Origin: Cliona cf. orientalis
Lineage: Eukaryota > Porifera > Demospongiae > Clionaida > Clionaidae
NCBI GenBank assembly: GCA_963930775.1
Contig: OZ005689.1
Coordinates: forward strand, 7,479,569-7,543,568
Direction: 5' to 3'
DNA: 64,000 bases
In this document: in pieces, positions 1 through 10,484 of the stretch
Position numbering within the stretch: position 1 is the stretch's first letter
Layout: each line of letters begins with the position of its first letter
Notes under the pieces: generated by a model
Seen by the model: the letters and a program-made list of their open reading frames with translations, nothing else
What the model was told of the DNA's origin: nothing
Database searches by the model: none
Made by a program: the position numbers and the translations under genes

Positions 1-3000
1 GTACCATCTATGCAAGCAACTGCACTGTTCCAGGAGAGAGGGCTATCTCAGACAGACTTAATGAGTGATGAGATAGTGGGAGAGAGTCAAGCTATGGATG
101 ATGACAAATCCCTGAGCTGTGATGATGGTGACTATAATGGTATGCTGTACAATTAATTTATTATAATATTACAATAATATTATTTTTATACTGAAATGAA
201 AGACATGTTACAGTACAGTCTCTCTGAGAGTGAGGTAACCTCGTTCTTTGATGATGATGGTGGTGGAATGGGTGATGTTACACTTAGTGGCATTCATGGT
301 AATTTATGGTACTATGTACTGAGAGAAATAATTATGTAATGATTGTCTATTCTAATAGATGACTCACTATGATCACAGGAAGATATTCAGACATTGTTGT
401 ATGGACTGGCCAGTAAGAACTATGGCATCACCTCACCTTACCCATTTCAGCTGGAAGCTGCAGAAAAAGCTATCCGATCGCATAACATGCACTCTTGTTA
501 TCCAACCAACAGGAAAAGGAAAATCATTGTGCTACCAACTTGTAGCCCTTCAGTCCAAGAAGCAAGTTTTTGTTTTTACCCCTACCATTGCCTTGATGCA
601 TGACCAAGCAAAGCAGCTACAGTCGATAGGAATATCTGCAGTGGTATTAGGTGATGCTGGAGGGACCATAGATGATCTTCGTTGCTATCCCTCACAACCG
701 CTAATTGTCTACCTTACACCAGAGTATATCTTTGGTCCTTCTTCAGCTCGAAGGCTTGTTATACTAAAGGAGCTCGCAGAAAATGGAAAGATTAGCCTTA
801 TTGCAATTGATGAAGCCCACCTCTTGTTTGAATGGGAACATTTCAGGTATGCACTTAGTCTAATGTTATTAAACTCAATTAGCCATAATTGTAGTACATA
901 CTCTGCAGACCAAGCTTCAAGAATCTTCAGTGCATCACCATCGATCTGCCGAATGTTCCTATTATGGCTCTTACGGCCACAGCACCACCCGATACACTGC
1001 AAAAGCTCAAAGATTCCTTTCAAAATCCGGCAGTGTTGAAAGCATCCATTGATCGGCCAAATATCTCTTTGCATACCCGACGAAGCAAATTTGGTGGACA
1101 ACTACCGGCATCTGTAACTAATGGAAAGATGTCAGCAGGTTATATTATTAGCACTTTACTTATCCAATAATTCATGATAATGTGCTGATGTGTAGATGCT
1201 TACTGGACACCATTCGTTGAAGAAATGGCACAGGAGATAGGAAATCTTCCCACCATAATATATGTTGATTCTAAGAAGTCAGCACTCGACTTGACCACTT
1301 CATTCAACCAGCACAGTGAGATTAAGGCAGCAGCATACACAGGAGAAGACACCAGTAAATCTGACAAGAAAGCTGTCTTGTCAAACTGGGCAGATGATGA
1401 GATAAGCCTTGTTGTTGCCACATCAGCATTTGGACTAGGAGTGAATAAGCCAAATGTTCGCTTTGTTTTCCATGTTGGTGTGCCACCAAGTGTCGAAGCA
1501 TGGGTACAAGAAGCTGGTAGAGGAGGAAGGGATGGCAACCAGTGTACAGGTAACTGTATGCTGCATATTATTGTGATCTAACCCATAGTTGAATATCCCT
1601 CCATATGCAGCAACCATATTGTTTGATGTTAACTTCCAAATACTCCAATTTTATTTGAGAGGTAAAGACGATATTGGTCAGGATATAATGAAAAGGAAAT
1701 TTGCTGATCTATGGAAGTGAGCTTTTATTCTACACATCTGTAAATAATTTGTAATTTGACATATTGTATGTACCACTATTATAGGTTGCTGTTGACAAAA
1801 TCATGCAGAAGGAAGACCATTTTACAGTATTTTGGAGAAGATATCACTGCTGATACCTGCTGCACTAGCCTTGGTGGTGCTCTTTGTGATAACTGTGAAA
1901 GGCTCCAGATTCAAGGAGATAATAGTCAACTTGTTTCCAGGACCCAAGAGTTCTCCATCATTGCTGATGCCATCAGTGATTTGCCAAACCATGGGATTCA
2001 CAAGGTGATACTCCCCATAATTAAATTTTAGCGATCATGGGATACACATGTCCTTTCTTATAGACATGTCTATGGATCTGTGGTACTGGCAACAAAAAGC
2101 TCCGACTTCCAAATAAAAATGATAAAGCCCATGGAAAGGGAAGAGGAAAAAGCCAAGAATTTTGGACAGATGTCATTCACGCTGCTATCGGTGATGGTCT
2201 ACTAGCTCTGCAATTTTCTACCATTAGAGCCTCAGGCCTTTTTCGCGACCAGACTTCAGCTACTCTGGCGCTCACAGAGAAAGGTATAGAAGTCAAGGAA
2301 CGAAAAATGGAGTGGAACGTTCCCAGTATGTGTCAGGAAGAAGAAAAAGCACCATCAAAGAAGAAGCGCACTTGTGGAGGAAGTAACCTAATGCCTATCA
2401 TTGAAGGTCTTCTACTATCCTCTGAGAGTTGGTTTGAAGTTGAATCTACCAAGGAGTATCAGTATCCTGGTGTATTTTCTGATCAAGGAGATACTTGTGA
2501 GCCGAATGCTAGCCAAACTCCTCCACGAATGGGTCATGTATCGAACATTCAAGTGCTACCACATTTCACAGGAGAAAATCACCATCTATTATACAGTGAA
2601 AATCAGTTATCTAAGAGTAACTACAACGATAATCTTCGAGAAGTTGCCATTAATGGAGATGTTCATATTCGTTACGCAGCTTGCAAGGGAGTGCTTGAAT
2701 GTAGTGTAGGTAGTTGCACTTTTGCTGGATCCAGAGCAGCCAAAAAGTGTCCAAATCATCCAACAGCTGAGATGATTCCTTCTGGCAGCTGTCCTGTGTA
2801 TGTTGTTTATGTCTACCCTCAGAATCATGTTGAGAACGGTGAACGTTGGATTACTGGGATAACTAAGGATGGGGTGTTCAATACCACAAGAAATAATCTT
2901 CACAATCATCCATTACCTAAACCCAGCAAGGTTCCAGATATTGTTCACGAGTCAGTGAAACACGCTGTTCAGTGTAACCCCAGCATCACTCCTAGCCAAC

Positions 3001-6000
3001 TGAATCTGGGTAATAATAATAATTACAACACGATGTTATGAGTCGATTGTGATATTATATACCTATGTATTGGTTATTGCAGGTATAGGAACAGGTTTTA
3101 TGCCAATGGCAGTATCAACTGCAGCTCATCCTGACAGGGTAAAGCATATTTACAGGAAGGCCGTAAAAGAGATTACAGCAGCAGCTGGACCAAGTGGTGC
3201 TTCAATCATTGACACATTGGATTCGGCATTTGATGCCCTTGACAAGAGTGATGAAGCCTTAAGTGATGGAGGTAATCCTATTCATTTAACAACATACCTA
3301 AACAGCGTATAGTAGCTTCAATGTAATATTCTGTTTCTTGGGCTGACCGACCCTACTTTGGGAGAAATTTTTTGGGGTCAGAGGTCAAGTTTAATTACAT
3401 TTTGAGCATGCATGATATTTTGAAGAAAAGACTCGACTATTGACCTAGTATAATAATATGTTCCCATTTACATGATGTAATGACCCGGCCTGTCCTGAGA
3501 TAAGGCCAGCCCAAGAAACCTTGAAGTGGACTTGCTATGATTCATACAATTCTTACCAGAGCTTGTTACCATTTCCCTCGATGGATGTGATGTTCAAGAG
3601 ACCATTTCATCTGTTTATCATCAGCAAGGTGTTGGAAGGCCATACCGGCGGAGTATTGGAGTGGATGATGATTGTCGGTGGTTTCTTTGCATGAACCCCC
3701 TGCAGTCATCACTTCTGCATGATGCTGAGTTTCTTGAGATGGACGTGACCTTTGAAAACTGCCGTGACTACCCCTACCTTCTGAATGTTACTCGATTCAG
3801 CTATGGCATTATGAAATGTATATAATAAAGTTGACTATAATTATGTATTGTACCTGACAGTGTGTGCATATACCATTTGCAGGGATTGTTGTTGCTAGAG
3901 TAAGAATGTCAAAAATGACGGGACCTGCTTATGGAGCAGCTATTAGAGCATTTGTTGAATGTTGCAATAAGGAAAATGGTGGTAACCTTATTGACAAATT
4001 GAAAGGGATTATAGTGGATTGGTCAAGTGCACAAATCAACGGCATCAAGTTTGCATTTGGAAAGGAAAGGGGAGAGGAACTGTTACGTGGTTGCCAGGTA
4101 TTATTCTAGTTATGGGCATATAATAATATACCGATACTATTGCAACAATGCATGATATTATTATCTTAGGTTCACTTCATGAGAGCACTTCAGCGTGTAG
4201 CTGATAAAGTCTGTACTAGTGGTCAGGAAAAGAGTGTCTACACCAAGTTGGGATCCCTTTTAGTGAATCAGAATGAGGAGGAGAAGGTCATTCAGCTTTT
4301 CAAGGCATTGTCCGGGGAAACTACTCTGCAGTCACTACCTGAGGAGATATCAGCAGCTCTACCACAGGCAGCCTCTTCCTTGGACACAACCACATGGAGA
4401 TCAGCCAAATCCTGGGTTCAGTGGTGGACAAATCCCATGCACCTAAGTATGATCGTAATGTGCGTCATAATTTAATTTATAGCTAAATAGATTGATAGCC
4501 AGGGATCACATGCAATTTCCTCACAATGCATTCCAAGTATCCTATACATTGTACCTCAAACATTATAGAGTTTCCTCTTTAGCATAATATAATTATAATA
4601 CTATTCTCTTTAATCATCACAGAAATGCTCACTCTAGCATTCACTGGAATGAGTGCCCTTCAGTGGATGACAATGCCATCTGATACCAATGGGGTAGAAT
4701 CACTGAATAAATGTGCCATTGATCACACAAACAAGTCAAAATCCCTTGAATCTTGCCTGGAGTTTACCTACCGGCAGGATAAGAAGATGACATTGGAACA
4801 TCTGTATGCCTACAGTGGCCTTCCAATCTCTTTTCAGCGGAAAACTACAGAGACATACAAGCGATGTGCTGCCAGGCAAAACAAAGCTCGTCGCAAACGA
4901 CTAGCCAACACCACTGAAATAGAAGATGATGTTGGGCTAAAAGGTAGTATACATTGCAATAAATGCAACAGCCAACATACACTATCACCAATGAATTAAT
5001 TATTATTAATTATTATAGCATCATCAGTGAAACGATCTCGAAAGGTACAGCATTCTCAACCACGTGGATGTCCAGATAGTGACAGTGATTTTGAAAACAA
5101 GGAGAACAATCAGAAAGGTATGATAATTATAGTAACTAATGGAACTTATCTAATAATAATGATAATTAGGAAAAGCAAGTAAATCAAAAGGAAAAGGAAA
5201 AGGAAAACTCACTAGAGGTAATACCTCGCATGGACATAATAATTATTGTGATAATCTATCTGCATGGCCTTAATTCATCTATAGCGTCCATTCGTTAATT
5301 GCCATAGCTCGATATGAATATTATAGCATAGCTGTGTTATGCATATATACACTGTTAAAAATGGGGTGCTGTCCCAGCACCCCATGTTTGTAGCTTGATT
5401 AGCAGGGTGCTGCTGTAACACCCCACCACGATGGTGGGGTGCTGACTGAACACCATGGGGGTGCTGTATTCTCTTAGACACTAGAGGGGGTGTGGCAATT
5501 GTGTTAATGAACATGCGCATTCTAGCACTGAAGGTGATACTGCTCCTTTAACCCTTTCACGTTTTGAAATTTTCACAAGTCTCCTGGCTACCAAAGTCTT
5601 TGCCTGGCTACATTTTAGAGAGAAACGGATGCCTCTCCTACGATCAGTAAGTTAACAAGCACTCTATTACTCTACTGAGTTGCTCAATAACAATCTGTAC
5701 TCTAGTTTTTGCCTGCTATGATTGTGCAATTCCAGCTATAAAAGTATAGCCTTCATACTATTTTTGTTTGCTGCTCGTAATAATTGGTAAGCATGCACCC
5801 TTCTCCCGATCTTTACCTTGTGATTATCTCTTGTGCATTTTACTACAGGTACCTTGTATAAACAAGACATGTCATTCAATTGCAATTTTGAATTGGTAAG
5901 TATTTGCATGCCACCTTTCTCTCCCTCTCTCTTTCTCTGATCCTCTCTCTCTCTCTTCTCTTCTCTCTTACACCACAGTGTAATAGTCTTTCATAGATTT

Positions 6001-7139
6001 TACTACAGGTAACAAGTATATGAGCATGGTGACTCAGTTGTGATTCTGAACTAGTACTGGCATGCTCCCTCCTTTCTAACATGATGAATGAATTGGTAAG
6101 CATGCGCCCTCCACTCTTTAGCTTGTGATGATCTCTTGTGCATTTTACTACAGGTACCATGTATGAACAAGACGTGGTGACTCAAGTGTGATTCTGAATT
6201 GGTAAGCATTATTTTGCATGCATGCCCCCTTCTCTCTCTCCACATTTCTCTTTCTCTGCTCTCTCCATTTCTCTCTCTCTTTCTCTCTTCTCTCTTTCTC
6301 TCCATTTCCCTCTCACTCTCCATTTCTCTGTCTCTCTCCATTTCTCGTTCTCTCTATGTTAGGTATACACATGCATTATTTATAATCTGTTTATGCTGCA
6401 ATTTCTTTACTACAATACAGGATAATCAAGATGTACACGATTTCACAGGAGAACTAACTTCATGTAGGGAACTGTTTGTAGGTCACACTGGCTATAACTC
6501 TTGTATCATGTTGTTCATCTTTGTACATGTATCACTAATGTTTGTTGCATTTTATGGAACTGTTTTGGTCGAAAAATTGCAGTGATCCAGAGCATGCAAG
6601 GTGGAGGAGGGGAGGGGATAGGACCACAAGTCAGGGTGTTGTGGTAGCACCCTAAACTAGCACCCATTGGGTGCTAGTGCAGCACCCCTGGTGTGTCAAA
6701 ATTTGTACACCCTAGGGTGTCGAATATAAACCATACTACTAGCACCCCTAAAGGTGTTACTGTAACACCTTTTTTCTAACAGTGTATACACAGGGAAAAA
6801 TTGTTATGAATGCACACATTGAATGGCCGATCCATAGTTTCCAGTGAACGCATAAAACTTATTGTATCAGAATTGGAATGGTAGTAATAAGCTGATGTCA
6901 CTATAAGGTGCATTCATGTTTATCTGATAGATCGTGATCAACCACAGAATTCCCAAAGCCTTGTACAGAGCTATTTTGGGAGAAGAGTTAGTGTTCTCTT
7001 TGACGATGGGAGGTGGTATACGGGAATAATTACTGGGAAAGATCCTAAAACACAATTGTGGGTCACCAAATTTGAAGATGGTACTGAAGATTTTACCACG
7101 GATCCACAGAATGATAAGGACTACAAACTTTTGGACTAG
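1..7139 (+). CDS. RecQ-type helicase / MULE-like DDE transposase / Tudor-like fusion gene (5' partial)
   Basis: Exons fitting GT-AG and phase: 1-139, 203-298, 359 or 379-846, 909-1138, 1196-1549, 1611-1716, 1785-2004, 2064-3009, 3083-3271, 3560-3817, 3883-4097, 4170-4446, 4623-4943, 5019-5117, 5170-5217, 6931-7139 (stop TAG). Order of domains: SF2 helicase with Walker A QPTGKGKS and a DEAH box, RecQ C-lobe with QEAGRGGRDG, a Cys-rich RecQ zinc segment, a winged-helix-like stretch, a second Cys/His cluster, a DDE transposase core, a basic Lys/Gly/Ser linker and a Tudor-like end. The reading frame is continuous across the exon joins from 909 to the stop, so this is one gene and not two neighbours. 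Exon 3 has a TGA at 370-372 if it starts at 359, and a frameshift between about 465 and 500, so the copy may be dead or mis-sequenced there. The start codon lies left of the window. Whether it is a domesticated gene or the coding part of a large transposon cannot be decided here. Confidence 0.75.
379..2004 (+). other. RecQ-like helicase module of the fusion gene
   Basis: Six exons encode the two RecA lobes and the RecQ zinc segment. Visible motifs are the upstream PYPFQLEAAEKAI (motif 0-like, 424-465), Walker A QPTGKGKS at 503-526, DEAH at 809-820, MALTATAPP (motif III) at 964-990, and ATSAFGLGVNKP plus QEAGRGGRDG (motifs V and VI) at 1422-1535. A Cys cluster (CC, then CDNC) follows at 1855-1900, where RecQ proteins carry their zinc-binding subdomain. 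Motif 0 and Walker A are in different frames, which implies a 1-nt insertion or 2-nt deletion between them in this copy. Family knowledge: RecQ enzymes unwind DNA 3' to 5' using ATP. The assignment to RecQ rather than another SF2 group rests on the motif VI wording and the Cys cluster. Confidence 0.85.
2640..3271 (+). other. Zinc-chelating GCM1/WRKY-like DNA-binding region of the fusion gene
   Basis: Between helicase and transposase core there is a Cys/His cluster: CKGVLEC, then C-x3-C spacing (GSCTF), KCPNH, and after about 40 residues NLHNHPLP. The C..C..H-x-H arrangement and the closing HNHP resemble the WRKY/GCM1/FLYWCH zinc folds found in front of MULE-type transposases. A helical stretch follows in the next exon (3083-3271), ending in Asp/Ser-rich sequence. 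The likely role is recognition of element ends or other DNA; this is inference from the family arrangement. Confidence 0.55.
3333..3519. mobile_element. MITE-like inverted-repeat element in intron 9 of the fusion gene
   Basis: The intron between 3271 and 3560 contains a short element whose ends are inverted copies: GTTTCTTGGGCTG on the left and CAGCCCAAGAAAC on the right. It has no coding capacity. It ends about 40 bases before the acceptor of the next exon, so it makes up most of this intron. Confidence 0.6.
3560..4943 (+). other. MULE-like DDE transposase core of the fusion gene
   Basis: Four exons carry a pattern typical of the MULE class. A first Asp sits in FLEMDVTFE (GAC 3742-3744), in a strand followed by YLLNVTRF. 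A second Asp sits in GIIVDWSSAQ (GAT 4017-4019). GCQVHFMRALQRV follows and matches the GC-x-FH helix after the second Asp. A Glu sits in DTNGVESLNK (GAA 4697-4699), in the usual T-N-x-x-E context. All three candidate catalytic acidic residues are present, and no stop or frameshift is seen in this part, in contrast to the helicase half. Family knowledge: such cores cut and join DNA with metal ions. Confidence 0.6.
5350..6784. mobile_element. 1.4-kb DNA element with CACTGTTA inverted termini in the last intron
   Basis: The ends read CACTGTTAAAAATGGGGTGC on the left and, inverted on the right, CACTGTTAGAAAAAAGGTG. Both sides are flanked by TATA-containing sequence. The subterminal regions are full of GGGTGCTG / CAGCACCC palindromic words. 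The interior holds exon-like tandem repeats and a CT-rich microsatellite. No transposase is visible, so it is non-autonomous. The CACTG start is seen in several DNA-transposon groups (CACTA/EnSpm, Academ and others), and the superfamily is not settled. Confidence 0.65.
5780..6215 (+). repeat. Tandem repeats that each resemble a small exon with splice signals, plus CT-rich microsatellites
   Basis: At least three degenerate units of about 140-160 bases follow one another. Each has a TTTTACTACAG acceptor-like end, then roughly 45-50 bases with a common AACAAGAC / GTGACTCA core, then a TGAATTG followed by GTAAGCAT donor-like sequence. Exon-like segments lie near 5850-5895, 6010-6055 and 6153-6201. 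CT-rich runs occupy 5915-5970 and 6225-6350. Whether they are ever spliced into a transcript is unknown. Confidence 0.5.
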
Positions 7140-7812
7140 AGTAGAGAGTAGCTAGCAAACGAGCTGCCTGATCATTTATTATAGTAAATCAAGCATATGA
7201 TCATCATTATCCAAATCATAAATCATCACTATCCAAATCATAATTATAGCTATTCAATTTCATTATAATCTCATCAATGATCGATATCTGCTATACACCA
7301 GTAACAATTTTCTTTTATTGGTTATTACTGTGATTTCTAACTTATAAATTGACAGCAGGTATAACTACATGTCTGCAATTATAAAGATTATTGTGATCAA
7401 ATTTATGTAGCTAACACAGACAGTAAAATCATAATAATAATTATAGTGCATGACAATTTCTATAATTATTATATTATTGTTGTAGCTACCATTTAGTATA
7501 ACCTACACAAAATATCAGCTGCATTATGCAGCAGTTGCTATAGCTATAAGGTACATCATGATCTCAGTTTGATCTGAAAGAGAGACATATAAATTTTCCA
7601 CTGTAGAGCATCCATCAGTATGGGTCTCGTTTAAGTAGAGTGGGTGGAGCTTTGAAGGTGGCCTGGATTGCGTCCCATCATTCTAAGTGATACATAAGAA
7701 TGTCCCATTATAAAAGCATAATATTAATATGAGTCCCTCTTATGTGGAGTAGGTGGAGCCTAAAGGGTATGGCTCCTGTCATTAAATCATGGCACATAAG
7801 AATGCCCCATAT
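7140..7812. repeat. Intergenic DNA with two degenerate copies of a 110-bp repeat
   Basis: No gene is seen. From 7140 to 7600 the DNA is AT-rich without clear structure. From about 7615 to 7812 there are two diverged copies of a unit that contains GGGTGGAGC / AGGTGGAGC and ends in CATAAGAATGTCCCAT / CATAAGAATGCCCCAT. The same words return at 9320-9560, on the far side of the TTAA element, so the element sits inside this repeat field. Confidence 0.45.
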
Positions 7813-8602
7813 TTAACCCTTTCACGGGCAAGGGAGCAATTTTGCACCACACGTGGTATTAAGGTAGCATTAAAGTGCGTGGGCGTGAGGTGGGGGATAT
7901 GACACCTAAACCACATCAAAGTCATTAGTGAGGTGCATGTTGTGTAACCACGCCCTTTTAATTGCACAGGTCTCAGGGGTGTGGCTGCTAGAGCCGGAAG
8001 TGTTCATTTAATATCCTCCATGGACCGGAAGCCGAGCCGGAAGGGAGGGGCCAGGCCACGCCCAAAACAGCCCCACCCTGTTCCCCAAGGACCACCATTC
8101 TCAATCAAGTGCCTACTAACCACCGGATGTCCACCGGAAGCCCACAATCAATCCCAATTAAAACACACAGCTTCCTCAAGGCCAAAACACACACAAACAC
8201 TTGGAGGCCGTTCTGCCACACCGCCCACGCAAGAGCTCACCTCATTTCCTGTGTGGGCGGAGTAACAACACGTCATCGCAACCACATCCGCTTCAAACCA
8301 TCGTCGGCTTCCGTCCAGCCGTACAGGCCCCTCGATCGCACCGCCGTACAGTGCCTCATTAACAGACATGGCCTCACCTTTGACCTCCTGCCACGCCCCC
8401 AAAGCCTCCTCGCGGGGTTCAAAGGTCACCACCGCTTCCGGGACACGCCCACCCATCGCCGAGGCCAAGTCCCAGGCGCCGATGTCCAAGCACTGGCCCG
8501 TGAAGCCACGCCCAATCGGAAGCAATAAAACCTGCATTAACGCACACGCACACACTCCACACAGTGCCAGGAACACGCCCACATGCTTAATTAGGCCTAA
8601 TA

Positions 8603-8633
<31 letters not shown>

Positions 8634-9319
8634 TGTCGTTGCGGTTAATAGTTAAGCGAGAATGCTTTGATCTTGCTTTGATGTGGGCAATTACCGGCCT
8701 TTTCTTCAGGGGCCACTTCCGGTCGCTAATTACACGCGCATAATCATCCCTGGCCGATTCTGGACACGCCCACCTTCGACCAAAAGCACTCGTATGGCCT
8801 CTTCGGCCACGCCCTTTCACGATTCGCTAATTGAATTAGCCATTCCTGACGCTCACGCCCACGCAATTAAATGGTACCTTAATTGAATGGGCAAGGGAGC
8901 ATTTCTGCACCATCAGCAAATGGCCGTTTTTATCGACTCGCTTGACCAAAAAGTGTACGCCAAAGGTAAATTTACTTTATATTCGTGGTCACTTGGTCCT
9001 TTTCTAACTCTAAACTAAGTGACATAGCTATACTGCTTACCTTTGTACCAAAAAAGCGCCGTTCGAGTCATACTCGACCGCCATTTTACAAAATTACCGT
9101 TCACGCATATGGCACTGTATACTTTTGCTATTACAGCAGGTCATGACCTGAAGCCACACAGAGGTAAGGGAAGGCCCATAGAGACCTCAAACAGGAAGAG
9201 TGACTATGAATATCCTTATACTGCCTGCTGGTGCTTATTGCTGAATGAGCAAAAACAGCTAAAATCCCCGCCCAACTGATGTGACATAGTTAATTGGGCA
9301 CCGCCCATGAAAGGGTTAA
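7813..9319. mobile_element. TTAA-flanked piggyBac-like non-autonomous element
   Basis: Flanked by TTAA at 7813-7816 and 9316-9319. The termini are CCCTTTCACGGGC on the left and GCCCATGAAAGGG on the right, 12 of 13 bases inverted. A TTAA target and ends starting CCC are piggyBac traits. The interior has no transposase. It contains a second TTAA element (7859-8882) and an imperfect inverted repeat (about 8915-9090). A lone TTAACCCTTTCACG end also occurs at 5550. Confidence 0.6.
7859..8882 (+). mobile_element. 1.0-kb GC-rich TTAA element (copy A), nested
   Basis: Flanked by TTAA at 7859-7862 and 8879-8882. The inverted ends are GGTAGCATTAAAGTGCGTGG and GGTACCATTTAATTGCGTGG, extending to GCGTGAG. 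The body is much richer in GC and CACGCCC words than its surroundings. It contains a 29-base T run at 8606-8634. Long open frames across it have no recognisable protein and occur on both strands, so I treat it as non-coding. A second copy lies inverted at 56026-57450. Confidence 0.65.
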
Positions 9320-9600
9320 TTTTACAATTTATTATGGGTCACTCTTATGTGAAGTGGGTGGGGCATGGGGAGATTTCTGTAGCTAATTTATTTTAGTAAT
9401 TGCACATAAGATAGTCCCATATTAAAAAGGTGTCACTCTACATAAGAAAGATCCATAATGTTAGGGTTCTCTGTACATAAGAAAGACCCATATAAGAAAG
9501 CACATAAGATAGTCCCATAATATTAGGGGTCACCGTCACATAAAAAAGACCCATAAAGTTAGGGGTCATATTGTTTAAAAAGTAACCTTATACCAACCCT
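9320..9600. repeat. Degenerate tandem repeat with CATAAGAAAGACCCATA core
   Basis: At least five imperfect units built around ACATAAGAAAGACCCATA or ACATAAGATAGTCCCATA, several followed by a GTTAGGGGTCA-like tail. This continues the repeat field left of the TTAA element. No coding potential is seen. Confidence 0.5.
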
Positions 9601-10338
9601 AGTATCGCCATTCGGTAGACAGTAGCACCGTAACTACTTCGCTGATAGTCACGATTGATAAGTAGATCTATTATGCAACAATAATGTACTTCGGAAGATG
9701 TGGTCTCTCCCTCGGGCATGTCATATATACTCCATGGGATATTAGCTACATCATGTAGCGGGGATGCACTAATTGTGTTGCATCTATTGTGATGTGTTTT
9801 ACCAATTCTGAATCAATAATAGCTAATAGCTAGTATAAATACATAGATCGAGATATTACTTGTGCAAATTTTCCCCATCCTCTGTTAATTACTCTCTTGG
9901 AAGAAAGGGGAGTTCGAAGTCATCATCGCTATCCGCGGCTGTCTTAAAATTGAACGTCTGCGCATGCTCAGCTCCACCCACAATAACTAATGTACAAAAA
10001 GTACGCATGCTCAGCCCCGCCCACCGCATTAAGAGCCTCGAGTTCGCAGCACATAAACTCGCCCTTGTGTTTGTTTAGTATTATAAAGAGAAGCGTTTAC
10101 GCTACTCATATGGTTGGCGTAAAATTTTTCCTTTATTATGTTATAATAATGTTCAAACACAAGGGCAGATATGCCACGCCAAAATACCTTGCGTAAAATG
10201 TAGCCGCTATGTACAAAACGGCGAACGTGGCCTTAAATCTCCCCTTTAGCTAGGTCTAAAAGGAACACTGGCGTAAAATGTTCCTTTTAGTAGGTCTAAG
10301 GGAAATATTTCCTAAAATACGCCATTTTCTACATAACC
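9601..10338. repeat. Intergenic DNA with two small inverted repeats
   Basis: No gene is recognised. An inverted repeat pairs CCTTGTGTTTG (about 10060) with CAAACACAAGG (about 10155), separated by about 80 bases containing GCGTAAAAT words. A tighter hairpin at 10250-10292 pairs CTAAAAGGAACA with TGTTCCTTTTAG. Two GCGCATGCTCAG-type words at 9960 and 10005 sit next to CCACCC and CCCGCCC boxes. No function can be assigned. Confidence 0.4.
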
Positions 10339-10440
10339 GTCGGCGACGACGTCGGCGAAGGCATCGGCGATGGTGTCGGCGACGGTGTCGGCGATGATGT
10401 CGGCGATGTTGTCGGCGATGGTGTCGGCGATGGTATCGGA
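10339..10440. repeat. 12-bp minisatellite (GTCGGCGATGGT type)
   Basis: About eight to nine imperfect tandem units of GTCGGCGATGGT. The period being a multiple of three creates an open frame on the minus strand that reads as Pro/Thr/Ser repeats, which is a by-product. The repeat ends about 45 bases before the truncated 5' end of the retrotransposon. Confidence 0.85.
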
Positions 10441-10484
10441 TTGCGGCGGATTGCCCCTCTCGGCTTCCGTACTACACCATAATA

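Larger units (their letters stand above)
5019..7139 (+). other. Basic linker exons and C-terminal Tudor-like domain of the fusion gene
   Basis: Exon 5019-5117 encodes a Ser/Asp/Glu-rich stretch with KRSRK, a possible nuclear localisation signal. Exon 5170-5217 encodes KGKGKGK. The last exon, 6931-7139, encodes a compact beta-rich domain: FGRRVSVLFDDGRWYTGII, then WVTKFEDGTEDFTTD. The VxVxFDDGxWYxGxI and FEDGxED pattern is that of Tudor/Agenet-like modules. Such modules often bind methylated histone tails, so a chromatin-targeting role is possible. The 1.7-kb intron between the last two exons contains a complete transposable element (5350-6784). Confidence 0.55.

Noticed and set aside
6199..6585. 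Coding frames across the CT-rich stretch (Ser/Leu or Arg/Glu repeats)
   Set aside because: Low-complexity microsatellite inside a transposable element.
7981..8655. Several overlapping open frames on both strands (94-144 codons), repeated inverted at 56651-57328
   Set aside because: They lie in the GC-rich TTAA element, overlap on opposite strands, have no recognisable domain and owe their openness to base composition.
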